64,000 nt of DNA, from contig JAESPD010000012.1 of NCBI GenBank assembly GCA_016756855.1, forward strand, positions 1 through 64,000, written 5' to 3'. A program made the translations under genes and the position numbers. The notes under the pieces were generated by a model that was not told the origin of the DNA, did no database searches, and saw nothing but the letters and a program-made list of their open reading frames with translations. Origin of the DNA: a gamma proteobacterium endosymbiont of Lamellibrachia anaximandri (GTDB lineage Bacteria > Pseudomonadota > Gammaproteobacteria > Chromatiales > Chromatiaceae). The stretch's first letter is position 1. Each line of letters opens with the position of its first letter. Below are positions 8,426 to 18,773 of the stretch, one piece after another.

Positions 8426-9541
8426 ATGTCCCTTAACACTACAGAAGAAATCATTGCCGACCTGAAGCAGGGGAAGATGGTTGTCATCATGGATGATGAG
8501 GATCGTGAGAACGAGGGCGATCTCATTATGGCTGCCGAGATTGTGACCCCGGAAGCGGTCAATTTTATGGCCCGTTACGGCCGTGGCCTGATCTGCCTTA
8601 CGCTCACCAAAGAGCGCTGCAGCCAGTTACGCTTGCCCCTGATGGTGCCCACTGATGATGAGCTGGCGGCGACCAATTTCACGGTCTCTATCGAGGCCGC
8701 CGAAGGGGTGACCACCGGCATCTCAGCCGCTGATCGGGCCACCACCATTTTGGCTGCAGTGGCAGAGGACGCACAACCTCAGGATATCGAGCAGCCGGGA
8801 CACATCTTTCCGCTGATGGCGCAGCCTGGTGGTGTGCTGGTGCGCGCCGGTCATACCGAAGCGGGGTGTGATCTGGCCCGTATGGCGGGCTTCCGCGCCG
8901 CTTCCGTCATCGTGGAGATTCTCAACGATGACGGAACCATGGCGCGCCGGTCGGACCTTGAGAAGTTTGCACATGAGCACGATCTGAAAATTGGCACCAT
9001 CGCCGATCTGATCCAGTATCGGGTGAAAAATGAGCATACGGTGGAGCGGGTCAGTGAATGTGCATTTCCCACCAAACATGGGAATTTCCGCTTGGTTGCC
9101 TATCAGGACATGGTGGATAACGAGTTGCATCTGGCGCTGGTGATGGGGCATCCGAAGCCAGATAAGCCGACACTGGTTCGTGTTCACATGCAGAACAGTT
9201 TGTGTGATTTGTTCAGTTCAACCGGTGGTGATTGTGGTTGGCCACTTGAAAATGCCATGAAACAGGTGGGTAAAGCGGGGCAAGGCGTAATCGTGGTGCT
9301 ACGCAATCACGATACCGCCCGAGAGATCGTGCAGCGCATGATGGAACTGCAGTTGCAGAGGCCGGAAGGCGAGTCGTTCGTTAAACAGGACAACAGTAAG
9401 GAGCTGCGCACCTACGGTGTCGGCGCGCAGATCCTCTCTGATCTGGGTGTGCGCAAGATGCGCGTGCTCAGTGCGCCGAAGAGTATCCACGGCCTCTCCG
9501 GCTTCGGCATGGAAGTGGTTGAATACGTCGATTGTGAATAA
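8426..9541 (+). CDS. ribB: 3,4-dihydroxy-2-butanone 4-phosphate synthase with degenerate GTP cyclohydrolase II-like domain (RibBX type)
   Basis: The N-terminal half (about residues 1-200) is a complete RibB domain, with [16 protein letters not shown] and [14 protein letters not shown], and makes the four-carbon unit for lumazine from ribulose 5-phosphate. The C-terminal half resembles GTP cyclohydrolase II, but two of the three zinc cysteines are absent. In the [14 protein letters not shown] segment and what follows, the expected positions read Asn257 and Gly268, and only Cys270 remains. The C-terminal domain is therefore unlikely to hydrolyse GTP; this arrangement is known as RibBX in gammaproteobacteria. 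An active ribA must lie elsewhere. The gene is in the rib cluster, followed after 62 bases by ribH. Confidence 0.93.
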   Translation: MSLNTTEEIIADLKQGKMVVIMDDEDRENEGDLIMAAEIVTPEAVNFMARYGRGLICLTLTKERCSQLRLPLMVPTDDELAATNFTVSIEAAEGVTTGISAADRATTILAAVAEDAQPQDIEQPGHIFPLMAQPGGVLVRAGHTEAGCDLARMAGFRAASVIVEILNDDGTMARRSDLEKFAHEHDLKIGTIADLIQYRVKNEHTVERVSECAFPTKHGNFRLVAYQDMVDNELHLALVMGHPKPDKPTLVRVHMQNSLCDLFSSTGGDCGWPLENAMKQVGKAGQGVIVVLRNHDTAREIVQRMMELQLQRPEGESFVKQDNSKELRTYGVGAQILSDLGVRKMRVLSAPKSIHGLSGFGMEVVEYVDCE

Positions 9542-9603
9542 CCAATAGCTGGAACGCGAGCGCGCGTTTTTGATAATAGATCTATTTTTTCAGGGTAAAG
9601 AAC

Positions 9604-10077
9604 ATGACCATCAAAACCATTGAAGGCGCACTGACAATTGAGAATGCGCGGTTCTGTGTAGTGGCTGCGCGTTTCAACAGCTTTGTTGTGGAGAGTCTGG
9701 TGGACGGGGCGATTGACACCCTGAAACGCCACGGCGCGTCTGAGGACGATATTACGCTGGTCAGACTGCCCGGCGCCTTTGAGATGCCGGTATTACTGGA
9801 GAAGATCGCCGCAAAGGGCGAATATGATGCCATCATTGCGCTGGGTGCAGTGATTCGTGGTGGCACCCCCCATTTTGAATATGTGGCCGGCGAGTGTGTG
9901 AAAGGGATGTCCCAGGTCAGCCTGAAACATGGCGTCCCCATCTCCTTCGGCGTATTGACGGTCGATACTATCGAACAGGCCATCGAGCGAGCCGGGACCA
10001 AGGCCGGCAACAAGGGTGCCGAAGCGACGCTCTCCGCTATCGAGATGGTGAATCTGCTGCGTCAGATCGGGGCATGA
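9604..10077 (+). CDS. ribH: 6,7-dimethyl-8-ribityllumazine synthase
   Basis: Lumazine synthase condenses the RibD product (after dephosphorylation) with the RibB product. The 157-residue protein carries [10 protein letters not shown] and the signature [18 protein letters not shown] with the catalytic histidine. Its stop overlaps the nusB start by ATGA, the usual ribH-nusB coupling of proteobacteria. The start has an AGGGTAAAGAAC leader. Confidence 0.97.
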   Translation: MTIKTIEGALTIENARFCVVAARFNSFVVESLVDGAIDTLKRHGASEDDITLVRLPGAFEMPVLLEKIAAKGEYDAIIALGAVIRGGTPHFEYVAGECVKGMSQVSLKHGVPISFGVLTVDTIEQAIERAGTKAGNKGAEATLSAIEMVNLLRQIGA

Positions 10078-10505
10078 GCCGTAAACGCAGTCAGGCGCGC
10101 CAGCATGCGGTTCAGGCCATCTACCAGTGGCAGATGGCCGGTCAGGATATTGGTTCCATCGTCGATCAGTTTCTGGCGGAGCAGGATGTCAAAAGCTTTG
10201 AAGTGCCCTATTTTCAGGATCTGCTGCACGGTGTCCCCAGGCACCTGACTGAGCTGGATGAACTGCTGAAGCCTGCCCTAGATCGCGCTATCGAAAGCGT
10301 CGACCCGGTGGAGCGGGCGGTGCTGCGCCTCGGTGTCTATGAATTGAATTTTCACCCGGAGGTACCCTATCGGGTGGTGATCAATGAATCGGTGGAGTTG
10401 GCCAAGGTGTTTGGGGCGGAGCAGGGCCACAGGTTCGTCAATGGTGTATTGGATAAAGTGGCCAAAGAGATCCGCAAGGTGGAGATGAAAGCTAAGAAGG
10501 CCTAG
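10074..10505 (+). CDS. nusB: Transcription antitermination protein NusB
   Basis: NusB binds boxA RNA with ribosomal protein S10 in rRNA antitermination. The ATG at 10074 overlaps the ribH stop and gives a 143-residue protein starting [19 protein letters not shown], the standard NusB opening. The C-terminal [15 protein letters not shown] and [11 protein letters not shown] segments are diagnostic. A longer upstream reading frame exists but runs through ribH and is rejected. Confidence 0.97.
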   Translation: MSRKRSQARQHAVQAIYQWQMAGQDIGSIVDQFLAEQDVKSFEVPYFQDLLHGVPRHLTELDELLKPALDRAIESVDPVERAVLRLGVYELNFHPEVPYRVVINESVELAKVFGAEQGHRFVNGVLDKVAKEIRKVEMKAKKA

Positions 10506-10530
10506 GGTCTGTTAACAAGCCCTGGGTTCC

Positions 10531-10944
10531 TTAGAACTCATCCTGCTGGTTGCTGAGTTTCGAAGTGCCATACCTCAGTACCAGGATGGCAAATGTCAGC
10601 ATCAATATTGCGCCGGTCAGGGTGAGAATGGTCTCGTTTGACATGGTCTTGATGTCGATGGTGAGCAGGCGCGTAAGCGCTGTGACGGCGATATAGATCA
10701 GGAACTGCACCGGCATGCGGCGGGTCTTGAAATAGATGCCGACCATCGCGCCCAGTTCCAGATAGATGAAGAGCAGCAGGATGTCCTTCAGTGTGGCGTG
10801 ACCGTGAGAGATCATCTCCAGATAGACGGTTACACTCGACCAGATTACAGTGGCGCCGATCACGAACAGACCGACGGTGTGAAATACCTCGACCATGAGG
10901 TCTCCCGCCTTCTCTATCTTGTTAAAATGTTTGTGTTCGCTCAT
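10531..10944 (-). CDS. PsiE-family membrane protein
   Basis: A 137-residue integral membrane protein with four predicted helices (about 20-42, 54-72, 76-95 and 105-125). The pattern and the segment LELGAMVGIYFKTRRMPVQF match the PsiE (phosphate-starvation-inducible E) family, whose molecular role is not known. It lies convergent to nusB with 25 bases between the stops and divergent from thiL. No Pho box was recognised in the 89-base promoter region. Confidence 0.88.
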   Translation of the reverse strand: MSEHKHFNKIEKAGDLMVEVFHTVGLFVIGATVIWSSVTVYLEMISHGHATLKDILLLFIYLELGAMVGIYFKTRRMPVQFLIYIAVTALTRLLTIDIKTMSNETILTLTGAILMLTFAILVLRYGTSKLSNQQDEF

Positions 10945-11033
10945 CTTTGATACCTATCACCGTAATCTACACAAGCTACACTGATGTTGTCTCAATAGGC
11001 AAGCCTTCTTTTGTAATAAACCATTGATTAATC

Positions 11034-12008
11034 ATGGCCTTATCCGAGTTTGATCTGATACGACGCTATTTTCCCGAACCTGCGGCCATGCGTGATGACG
11101 TGGTGCTCGGCATCGGTGATGACTGTGCCCTGTTGCGGTTGCCTCCGGGTCATGAGCTGGCAGTCACTGTAGATACCCTGGTGTCCGGAGTGCATTTTTT
11201 TCCCGATGTGGATCCGGAAGCGTTAGGTCATAAGGCGCTGGCGGTCAATCTCAGTGATTTGGCGGCGATGGGGGCGCAACCCGCCTGGGTGACATTGGCC
11301 CTGACTCTGCCCGCAGCAGACAGCAACTGGCTGGCGGCATTCAGCAGGGGTTTTTCAGTGTTTGCGAAACGCTATGGTGTGCAACTCATCGGCGGTGACA
11401 CGACCCGTGGGCCACTCTCCATCACGGTTCAGGCCCAGGGTTTTTTGCCCTCTGGCAGTGCATTGACCCGATCCGGTGCTCATCCGGATGACCTGATCTG
11501 CGTCACCGGCAGTCTGGGGGATGCCGGGCTCGCACTCTCCGCAAAGCAGGGACACAGGTTGCTGAATACCTTTGACTTGCGTGATGTCGTACAACGGCTG
11601 GAACGTCCGGAACCTCGCGTTGGGATGGGGCTTGAGCTGCGTGGGCTTGCGACTGCCGCCATCGATATTTCTGACGGACTCCTGGCCGACCTCGGACACA
11701 TCCTGCAGGCTAGTGGAGTGGGTGGCAGATTGAATCTGTCACAGCTCCCCCTGTCGCCACCGGTGGCAGCGATTGTTGCTGAAACGGATGGATGGTCGCT
11801 GCCGTTGGCCGCAGGGGATGATTATGAACTCTGCTTCACCCTGCCTGCCGAAAGGCTGCATGAGGTGGAGGCGATCAGTGGCCGCCTGGCTTTGCCGGTA
11901 TTGGTGGTCGGCCGTATTGAAGCGGACTCCGGACTGCGCTGCGAGCGGGAGGATGGTACCCTTTGGCAACCACCTGCCGCAGGATATGATCATTTTGCCG
12001 ATGCCTGA
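11034..12008 (+). CDS. thiL: Thiamine-monophosphate kinase
   Basis: ThiL phosphorylates thiamine monophosphate to the pyrophosphate cofactor. The 324-residue protein has the AIR-synthase-like fold signature GIGDDCALL near residue 27, the metal/ATP segment VDTLVSGVHF, NLSDLAAMGA, and GGDTTRGP. The length is typical. Its stop overlaps the pgpA start by eight bases, the conserved thiL-pgpA arrangement. Confidence 0.96.
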   Translation: MALSEFDLIRRYFPEPAAMRDDVVLGIGDDCALLRLPPGHELAVTVDTLVSGVHFFPDVDPEALGHKALAVNLSDLAAMGAQPAWVTLALTLPAADSNWLAAFSRGFSVFAKRYGVQLIGGDTTRGPLSITVQAQGFLPSGSALTRSGAHPDDLICVTGSLGDAGLALSAKQGHRLLNTFDLRDVVQRLERPEPRVGMGLELRGLATAAIDISDGLLADLGHILQASGVGGRLNLSQLPLSPPVAAIVAETDGWSLPLAAGDDYELCFTLPAERLHEVEAISGRLALPVLVVGRIEADSGLRCEREDGTLWQPPAAGYDHFADA

Positions 12009-12489
12009 CTCAACCACCAATCCCGCCCCTAATCTGCGTAACCCGGTACATCTGCTGGCTTTCGGTTTTGGTAGCGGCGCCATGCCCTTTGCGCCGGGTA
12101 CTTTCGGCACCCTGGTCGCAGTCCCGATCTATCTGTTGATGGCTCCTCTGGCTCTGACCGCCTATTTGGTCACTCTATCGCTGATGTTCGTGGTGGGGAT
12201 CTGGCTCTGTGAGCGAACCTCCCGTGATCTCGGTGTACACGATCATGGTGGTATTGTTTGGGATGAGATTGTCGGATATCTGATTACCATGATTATGGCG
12301 CCCGCAGGCTGGCAGTGGCTGCTGCTCGGGTTTGTACTGTTTCGCCTCTTTGATATTTTCAAGCCCTGGCCCATCAACTCCATCGATCGCAAGGTGGGCG
12401 GGGGACTGGGCATCATGCTGGATGATGTGGTGGCAGGTCTCTTCGCGCTGTTGGTGATGCAGTCGATCCGAATTTCAGGGCTTCTCTGA
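12001..12489 (+). CDS. pgpA: Phosphatidylglycerophosphatase A
   Basis: PgpA removes phosphate from phosphatidylglycerol phosphate in phospholipid synthesis. The start ATG at 12001, inside the thiL tail, gives 162 residues beginning MPDSTTNPAP and matching the family from GFGSGAMPFAPGTFGT onward. The catalytic-region segment HDHGGIVWDEIVGY and the membrane helices are present. A longer in-frame extension into thiL has no family similarity. The stop codon overlaps the next start by one base. Confidence 0.94.
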   Translation: MPDSTTNPAPNLRNPVHLLAFGFGSGAMPFAPGTFGTLVAVPIYLLMAPLALTAYLVTLSLMFVVGIWLCERTSRDLGVHDHGGIVWDEIVGYLITMIMAPAGWQWLLLGFVLFRLFDIFKPWPINSIDRKVGGGLGIMLDDVVAGLFALLVMQSIRISGLL

Positions 12490-13133
12490 TGCTGAGACGG
12501 CTGGTCTTCCTGCTGATTGTCATACTGTTTCCTGCGGCAGTCATCGCGGTTGACAGGATTACTGTCGAAGCGCTCTTTTCCAACAAGGCAATGGTCACCA
12601 TCGATGGTACCCGTCGTCTGCTGAAACTCGATCAGCCCTCGCCGGAGGGCGTGGTCTTGATCGATGCGGACAGCCGTGAGGCGGTGATAGAGGTGGATGG
12701 AGAGCGGCAGACATACCGGCTCGGCAGTCATGTCTCCAGCCAATTCAGCAAACCGGAAACGACCACTGCCAGGATCCAGCGGGATCTGAGCAACAGTTAC
12801 TCGACGGTGGGCAGCATCAATGGCCGCAACGTGCGGTTTTTGGTCGATACGGGGGCTTCGGCGGTGGCGATGAACTCAAGGGTTGCGAAGCGCTTGGGGA
12901 TTTCATACAAGCTGAATGGCAAGCGTATCACGGTCAGTACTGCGTCCGGTATGACTCCGGCCTATGAAGTGGAGCTGGATCGGGTGCAGGTGGGGGATAT
13001 CAGGCTGGACCGGGTGCGCGGGTTTGTAATCGAAGGGGAGAGTCCACGCCGGGTATTGTTGGGGATGAGTTTTCTCAGCCGGGTGAAAATGGAGGATCAG
13101 GGGGCGGTACTGTTGCTGCACAGCAAGTACTAA
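12489..13133 (+). CDS. Retropepsin-like aspartic protease (TIGR02281 type), secreted or membrane-anchored
   Basis: The 214-residue protein has an N-terminal signal or anchor (residues 1-19) and, from about residue 95, a single retropepsin-like domain. The active-site motif FLVDTGASAVAMN contains one catalytic Asp, and a second hydrophobic-Gly motif RRVLLGMSFLSRVKM follows. Single-domain clan AA proteases act as dimers. Physiological substrates are unknown. It overlaps pgpA by one base (TGATG), suggesting coupling to that membrane-lipid gene. Confidence 0.9.
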   Translation: MLRRLVFLLIVILFPAAVIAVDRITVEALFSNKAMVTIDGTRRLLKLDQPSPEGVVLIDADSREAVIEVDGERQTYRLGSHVSSQFSKPETTTARIQRDLSNSYSTVGSINGRNVRFLVDTGASAVAMNSRVAKRLGISYKLNGKRITVSTASGMTPAYEVELDRVQVGDIRLDRVRGFVIEGESPRRVLLGMSFLSRVKMEDQGAVLLLHSKY

Positions 13134-13143
13134 CAGATGAGCT

Positions 13144-13200
13144 GTAGGCCCGAGCTTGCGGATCGGGCATGTACTGCCGGCTCCGCAAGCTTGAACCGGT
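13144..13200. repeat. Degenerate pair of REP-like palindromes
   Basis: A shortened GATC-type unit (GCCCGA/TCGGGC, 13148-13168) is followed 28 bases later by a degraded GGTTC-type unit (13176-13199). It is eleven bases after the protease stop. It is more compact than the intact 55-bp-period pairs, so probably a deletion derivative. Confidence 0.65.
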
Positions 13201-13214
13201 CGATTTGCTGGTTG

Positions 13215-14030
13215 CTAACTACCCGCTGTCTTGTCCCGCTCGATCAGTGCATAGGCCGAGTGGTTGTGGATCGATTCGAAGTTCTCCGATTCAACGACAT
13301 AGGCACTGATGCGATCCTCATTGTTGAGGCGCACCGCCACGTCCCTGACCATGTCCTCGACGAACTTTGGATTGTCGTAAGCGCGCTCAGTGACATGCTT
13401 CTCGTCCGGCCGCTTGAGCAGTCCGAAGAGTTCGCAGGAGGCTTCCTGTTCAACCATGCCGATGATCTCCTCAATCCAGATAAATCCGCTGGTGCGGGCC
13501 TGAATCGTGACGTGAGAGCGCTGGTTGTGGGCACCACGATCAGAGATCTTTTTCGAGCAGGGACAGAGACTGGTGACCGGCACTACCACCTTGATGTCGA
13601 TATGGGGAATACCGCTGTGGATCTCACCTATCAGGGTGACATCGTAGTCGAGCAGGCTCTGCACATTGGAGACCGGGGCGGTCTTATTGACGAAGTAAGG
13701 AAAGCTCATCTCGATGTGGCCCGACTCGGCTTCCAGGCGCTCCGCCATCTCCTTCAGCATGACCTTGAAGGATTCAACGGTGATCTCGTAGTCGTGGCTG
13801 TTGAGAATCTCCACGAAACGGGACATGTGCGTGCCCTTGAAGTTGTGGGGCAGGTTGACGTACATATTGAAGTTGGCAATGGTGTGCTGTTCGCCCTCAC
13901 TGCGGTCTTTGATGCGCACTGGGTGGCGGATATCCTTGATACCGACCTTGTTGATGGCAATCTGACGGGTATCTTCACTATTCTGGACGTCCGCAATCTG
14001 GGCGCCGGTGAGGGGGGTGTTTTGTGCCAT
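13215..14030 (-). CDS. folE2: GTP cyclohydrolase FolE2 (type IB)
   Basis: FolE2 makes dihydroneopterin triphosphate from GTP for folate, and replaces zinc-dependent FolE in many bacteria. The family motif [23 protein letters not shown] with the active-site cysteine is present near residues 150-172 of the 271-residue product. I place the start at 14030 (MAQNTPLTG) because AGGA precedes it by nine bases and the length then fits the family; an upstream ATG at 14069 lacks a ribosome-binding site. In related genomes FolE2 genes are often zinc-regulated, but no convincing Zur site was seen here. Confidence 0.94.
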   Translation of the reverse strand: MAQNTPLTGAQIADVQNSEDTRQIAINKVGIKDIRHPVRIKDRSEGEQHTIANFNMYVNLPHNFKGTHMSRFVEILNSHDYEITVESFKVMLKEMAERLEAESGHIEMSFPYFVNKTAPVSNVQSLLDYDVTLIGEIHSGIPHIDIKVVVPVTSLCPCSKKISDRGAHNQRSHVTIQARTSGFIWIEEIIGMVEQEASCELFGLLKRPDEKHVTERAYDNPKFVEDMVRDVAVRLNNEDRISAYVVESENFESIHNHSAYALIERDKTAGS

Positions 14031-14214
14031 ATCTGGAAGTCCTGCTTCGCCAACAAGGTGCGAAGTCATGCTGATTACTGTGCTGGGTCTGAAGGATAGT
14101 CTGCCGCCCGTTCAGGGACAACTGACAGAACCTCAGGTTTTTCCGTATCCTCCCATTGGGAGGACGGTCAGCGTAAAACAATCAATTATCCCAAGCAGAG
14201 AGGAGGGGTGCAAG

Positions 14215-15117
14215 TTAATGATTTCGGCCGATGATGTAATCAGCGATCCAGCGTAACGGTGCTGCCTCTTCGCCAAAGCTCTGCAGGCTCTGTAAGGCAT
14301 GCTGTCGGAACTCCTCCGCTTTCTCGCGTGCGCCTGCGAGGCCGAGTAGAGAAGGGTAGGTGGATTTGTTCTGCGCCTGATCCTTGCCCTGGGTTTTTCC
14401 CAGGGTCTTGGTGTCGCCCTCCACATCCAGGATATCGTCCCGGATCTGAAATGCCAGCCCGATACATTTTGCAAAATGGCTGAGTTTGTGGACTGTTTCA
14501 GAACCGAGATCGGGATTCAGTAGTGTGCCCAAACGGACGCTGGCGCAGATCAGCGCCCCCGTTTTGTGGATATGCAGATTTTCCAGTTCGGTAAGATTCA
14601 GCTCGCGTCCGGTCGCACCTAGATCCAGCGCCTGGCCACCGGCCATGCCTCGGGAGCCGCTCGCGCGGGCAAGTGTCTCCACCATCTTCAGTCGGGTGTC
14701 GGCATCTGCTTCCAGCGCGTTATCGGTGCAAAGGGTCTGAAATGCCAGCGTCTGCAGCGCGTCGCCGACCAGGATAGCGGTGGCCTCATCGAATGCTTTG
14801 TGGCAAGTGGGGCGTCCACGGCGCAGGTCATCGTCGTCCATTGCCGGCAAATCGTCATGCACCAGGGAGTAGGCGTGGATCATCTCGATCGCACAGGCGG
14901 CGGCATCCAACCGTTCCATCTTGACGCCGGTGGCCTGTCCCGCAGCATAGACGAGCACCGGTCGGACACGTTTGCCTCCACCCAGGGCAGCGTAGCGCAT
15001 TGCTTCATGGAGTAGTGTGGGCGTGGTGCCGGTCGTCGGCAAAGTGCGATCGAGAGCGTGCTCCACCCGGGCCTGGCAGAACTGCATGAAGTCTTTAAGA
15101 TGGGTTTCACTCGTCAC
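14215..15117 (-). CDS. ispA: Farnesyl diphosphate synthase
   Basis: This polyprenyl synthase condenses IPP with DMAPP and GPP to farnesyl diphosphate, feeding undecaprenol and quinone side chains. Both aspartate-rich motifs are present: DDLPAMDDDDLRRG (first) and QIRDDILDVEGD (second). The GTG at 15117, preceded by GGAG at a ten-base distance, gives 300 residues, as in E. coli IspA. An ATG at 15144 would add nine residues and has no ribosome-binding site. It overlaps xseB by eleven bases. The dxs gene that often follows is not between ispA and folE2. Confidence 0.95.
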   Translation of the reverse strand: MTSETHLKDFMQFCQARVEHALDRTLPTTGTTPTLLHEAMRYAALGGGKRVRPVLVYAAGQATGVKMERLDAAACAIEMIHAYSLVHDDLPAMDDDDLRRGRPTCHKAFDEATAILVGDALQTLAFQTLCTDNALEADADTRLKMVETLARASGSRGMAGGQALDLGATGRELNLTELENLHIHKTGALICASVRLGTLLNPDLGSETVHKLSHFAKCIGLAFQIRDDILDVEGDTKTLGKTQGKDQAQNKSTYPSLLGLAGAREKAEEFRQHALQSLQSFGEEAAPLRWIADYIIGRNH

Positions 15118-15343
15118 GCTGGAAAGGCTCCAATTCAGCATCATTGGAATCGCCGCTCAATAGACGAACTTTCTGTTCCGCCGTGTCCAGCGCCTTCTGG
15201 CAGGTGCGGGTCAGTTCCACTCCCCGTTCGAAGGATTTCAGAGACTCATCCAGGGATAGATCGCCCTGTTCCAGGGTTTCGACCAGGGATTCCAGCTCGC
15301 TCAGCGCCTCTTCCAGGGGCGGGCTCTTCTTTTTTCTCGGCAC
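15107..15343 (-). CDS. xseB: Exodeoxyribonuclease VII small subunit
   Basis: XseB associates with XseA in the exonuclease that degrades single-stranded DNA. The 78-residue, mostly helical acidic protein contains FEEALSELESLVETLEQGDLSLDESL-type sequence (EEALSELESLVETLEQG), diagnostic for the family. It is the first gene of the minus-strand xseB-ispA pair; xseA is not in the window. Its start lies 175 bases from the divergent parE gene. Confidence 0.95.
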   Translation of the reverse strand: MPRKKKSPPLEEALSELESLVETLEQGDLSLDESLKSFERGVELTRTCQKALDTAEQKVRLLSGDSNDAELEPFQRDE

Positions 15344-15500
15344 GGTTTGGCTCTATTACGGATGTCTGTGTGGATTGAATATCAACTATTAGACCACACG
15401 CTAAAGAGACAAAGCCAACCCATGCGGGATTGAAACCTCGCCACAGGCTGCCGGGGTGTGTAAACTTCCGTGCTTCGTTTCTTTCCATTTTCAAGCTTGA

Positions 15501-17430
<1,930 letters not shown>

Positions 17431-17463
17431 GAACTGTTTGAGGGTACTCCCCGGATATTGAAT

Positions 17464-18018
17464 ATGTATAAACAGGGTCTTTCACTGATTGTCTTGGCAG
17501 TTGCTCTGATGTCGCCGGTCGTTGTTGCCGTGCCGGCAGACAATGAGCGTTTTTCCAGTAATGGTGGAACGAAAACAAAGTTGCTTGATACGGCCGATTT
17601 GCGCCAGCTGCAGAGTCAGCTGGATCAAGTGAGGAAACTGGCCCCGTCATTACGGGTTCAGCTACGAAATCTGCGTCATCAGGCAGGTTTCAGGCAGTTC
17701 GATTCTTTTGAGTTCGAACGTTATATGAGCCGTGCCCAGAGCGGCATCGAACGTCTGCTTCGTCTCCATCAGCGTCCGACAGTGCCCTCCATGCAACTCC
17801 ATTTTATTGCGGTGGATCTGCAGCGGCAATCTGTTGGTCTGACACGTCAGCTGGAAAAAGTGGAAATAGTGCTTGAAAGGATTGATGAGCTGCTGGACGA
17901 AGATATCAAGCAGGAGAGTGTGGTCATTGAAAGGAATGAGAAGTTTCTGGATATGCTCACTTTGTTTACCGAAACTGTCCAGGATGCCTCAATGCTGATC
18001 GGACAAAGAAGCAAATAG
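17464..18018 (+). CDS. Secreted coiled-coil protein of unknown function
   Basis: I do not recognise a family. The ATG at 17464 gives 184 residues with a Sec signal peptide (about 1-23, ending VVVAVPA). The mature part is highly helical and rich in Leu, Gln, Arg and Glu, with two likely coiled-coil stretches (about residues 40-75 and 110-165). There are no cysteines in the mature part. A TTG two codons upstream is possible but less likely. It lies between parE and a SCO1 gene on the same strand, 49 bases before the latter. Confidence 0.7.
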   Translation: MYKQGLSLIVLAVALMSPVVVAVPADNERFSSNGGTKTKLLDTADLRQLQSQLDQVRKLAPSLRVQLRNLRHQAGFRQFDSFEFERYMSRAQSGIERLLRLHQRPTVPSMQLHFIAVDLQRQSVGLTRQLEKVEIVLERIDELLDEDIKQESVVIERNEKFLDMLTLFTETVQDASMLIGQRSK

Positions 18019-18067
18019 TGGTCGATTCGTTCTAGCCACTTAATCTATACCGAAATCGGAAGTCATC

Positions 18068-18691
18068 ATGCAGCGCATCTTCCTGCTGGGCGTCATTGTG
18101 TTGTTGAGCAGCTTGCTGATATGGGTGGCGCTGTTCTGGGCCCCTCAGTCTGACAGTGTACCCAGTCACGAACAGCTCTCCATCTCCGCAGCACCTGTCG
18201 GCGGCAATTTTGCGCTTGAATCGCATCTGGGGCCTGTAACGCTGAACGATTATCAGGGTAAGGTCGTCATCCTCTATTTTGGCTATACCTGGTGCCCGGA
18301 TATCTGCCCAACGAGTCTGGGCTTTCTCAGTATGGCCCTGAACGAACTGACTGAGGAGGAGCTTGCCGGGGTACAGCCGTTGTTCATCAGCGTCGATCCC
18401 AAGCGCGATTCACTGGAGCGGCTCAGGGTGTATGGGGAGTACTTCCATCCAAGCATTTTAGGTGTCACAGGTTTGCCGGAAGCCGTGGAGGAGGTCGCAG
18501 GGAAATATGGCGCAGCCTACAGCATCGTAGAACAGCCCTCCGAATCCAATTATGTGGTGGACCACTCTGCAGATACCTATTTTATCGACCGGGAGGGAAA
18601 GCTGGCGAAAGTGCTGCCTCATGGTACACCACCCGAAGAGATGTTGGCCCTGATGAGACGAATGTTGTCAGAAGGGGCGGCGAAACAATAG
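18068..18691 (+). CDS. SCO1/SenC family copper chaperone
   Basis: SCO proteins are membrane-anchored thioredoxin-fold copper chaperones that help build the CuA site of cytochrome oxidase or related enzymes. One N-terminal helix (about residues 5-24) is followed by the SCO domain with the copper motif C-P-D-I-C in YTWCPDICPTS and the partner histidine in VDHSADTYFID. The 207-residue length is typical. It is a separate gene from the SCO domain of the fusion protein at 40959, with which it shares the FGYTxCPDxCPT pattern. No oxidase gene is adjacent. Confidence 0.93.
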   Translation: MQRIFLLGVIVLLSSLLIWVALFWAPQSDSVPSHEQLSISAAPVGGNFALESHLGPVTLNDYQGKVVILYFGYTWCPDICPTSLGFLSMALNELTEEELAGVQPLFISVDPKRDSLERLRVYGEYFHPSILGVTGLPEAVEEVAGKYGAAYSIVEQPSESNYVVDHSADTYFIDREGKLAKVLPHGTPPEEMLALMRRMLSEGAAKQ

Positions 18692-18726
18692 GTCGGTTCA
18701 CATAGAGTGGAACCTGCAACCTCCTG

Positions 18727-18758
18727 GTGCCTGATCCGCTGTGCTTGATCAGGCCTAC
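18727..18758 (-). repeat. REP-like palindrome, single unit
   Basis: A perfect 8-bp stem GCCTGATC/GATCAGGC (18729-18736, 18747-18754) with loop CGCTGTGCTT. Compared with the copy at 7619, both arms changed together (C to T with G to A), which keeps the stem paired. It lies between the convergent SCO and ppx genes. Confidence 0.85.
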
Positions 18759-18773
18759 TGATCCTGTTCCGGA

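Noticed and set aside
13137-14099. 320-codon plus-strand frame opposite folE2
   Set aside because: The minus strand encodes a clear FolE2; the plus-strand product has no recognisable features.
15368-15397. TTGAATATCAA upstream of parE as an FNR box
   Set aside because: The half sites are separated by three bases instead of the required spacing, and parE is a housekeeping gene.
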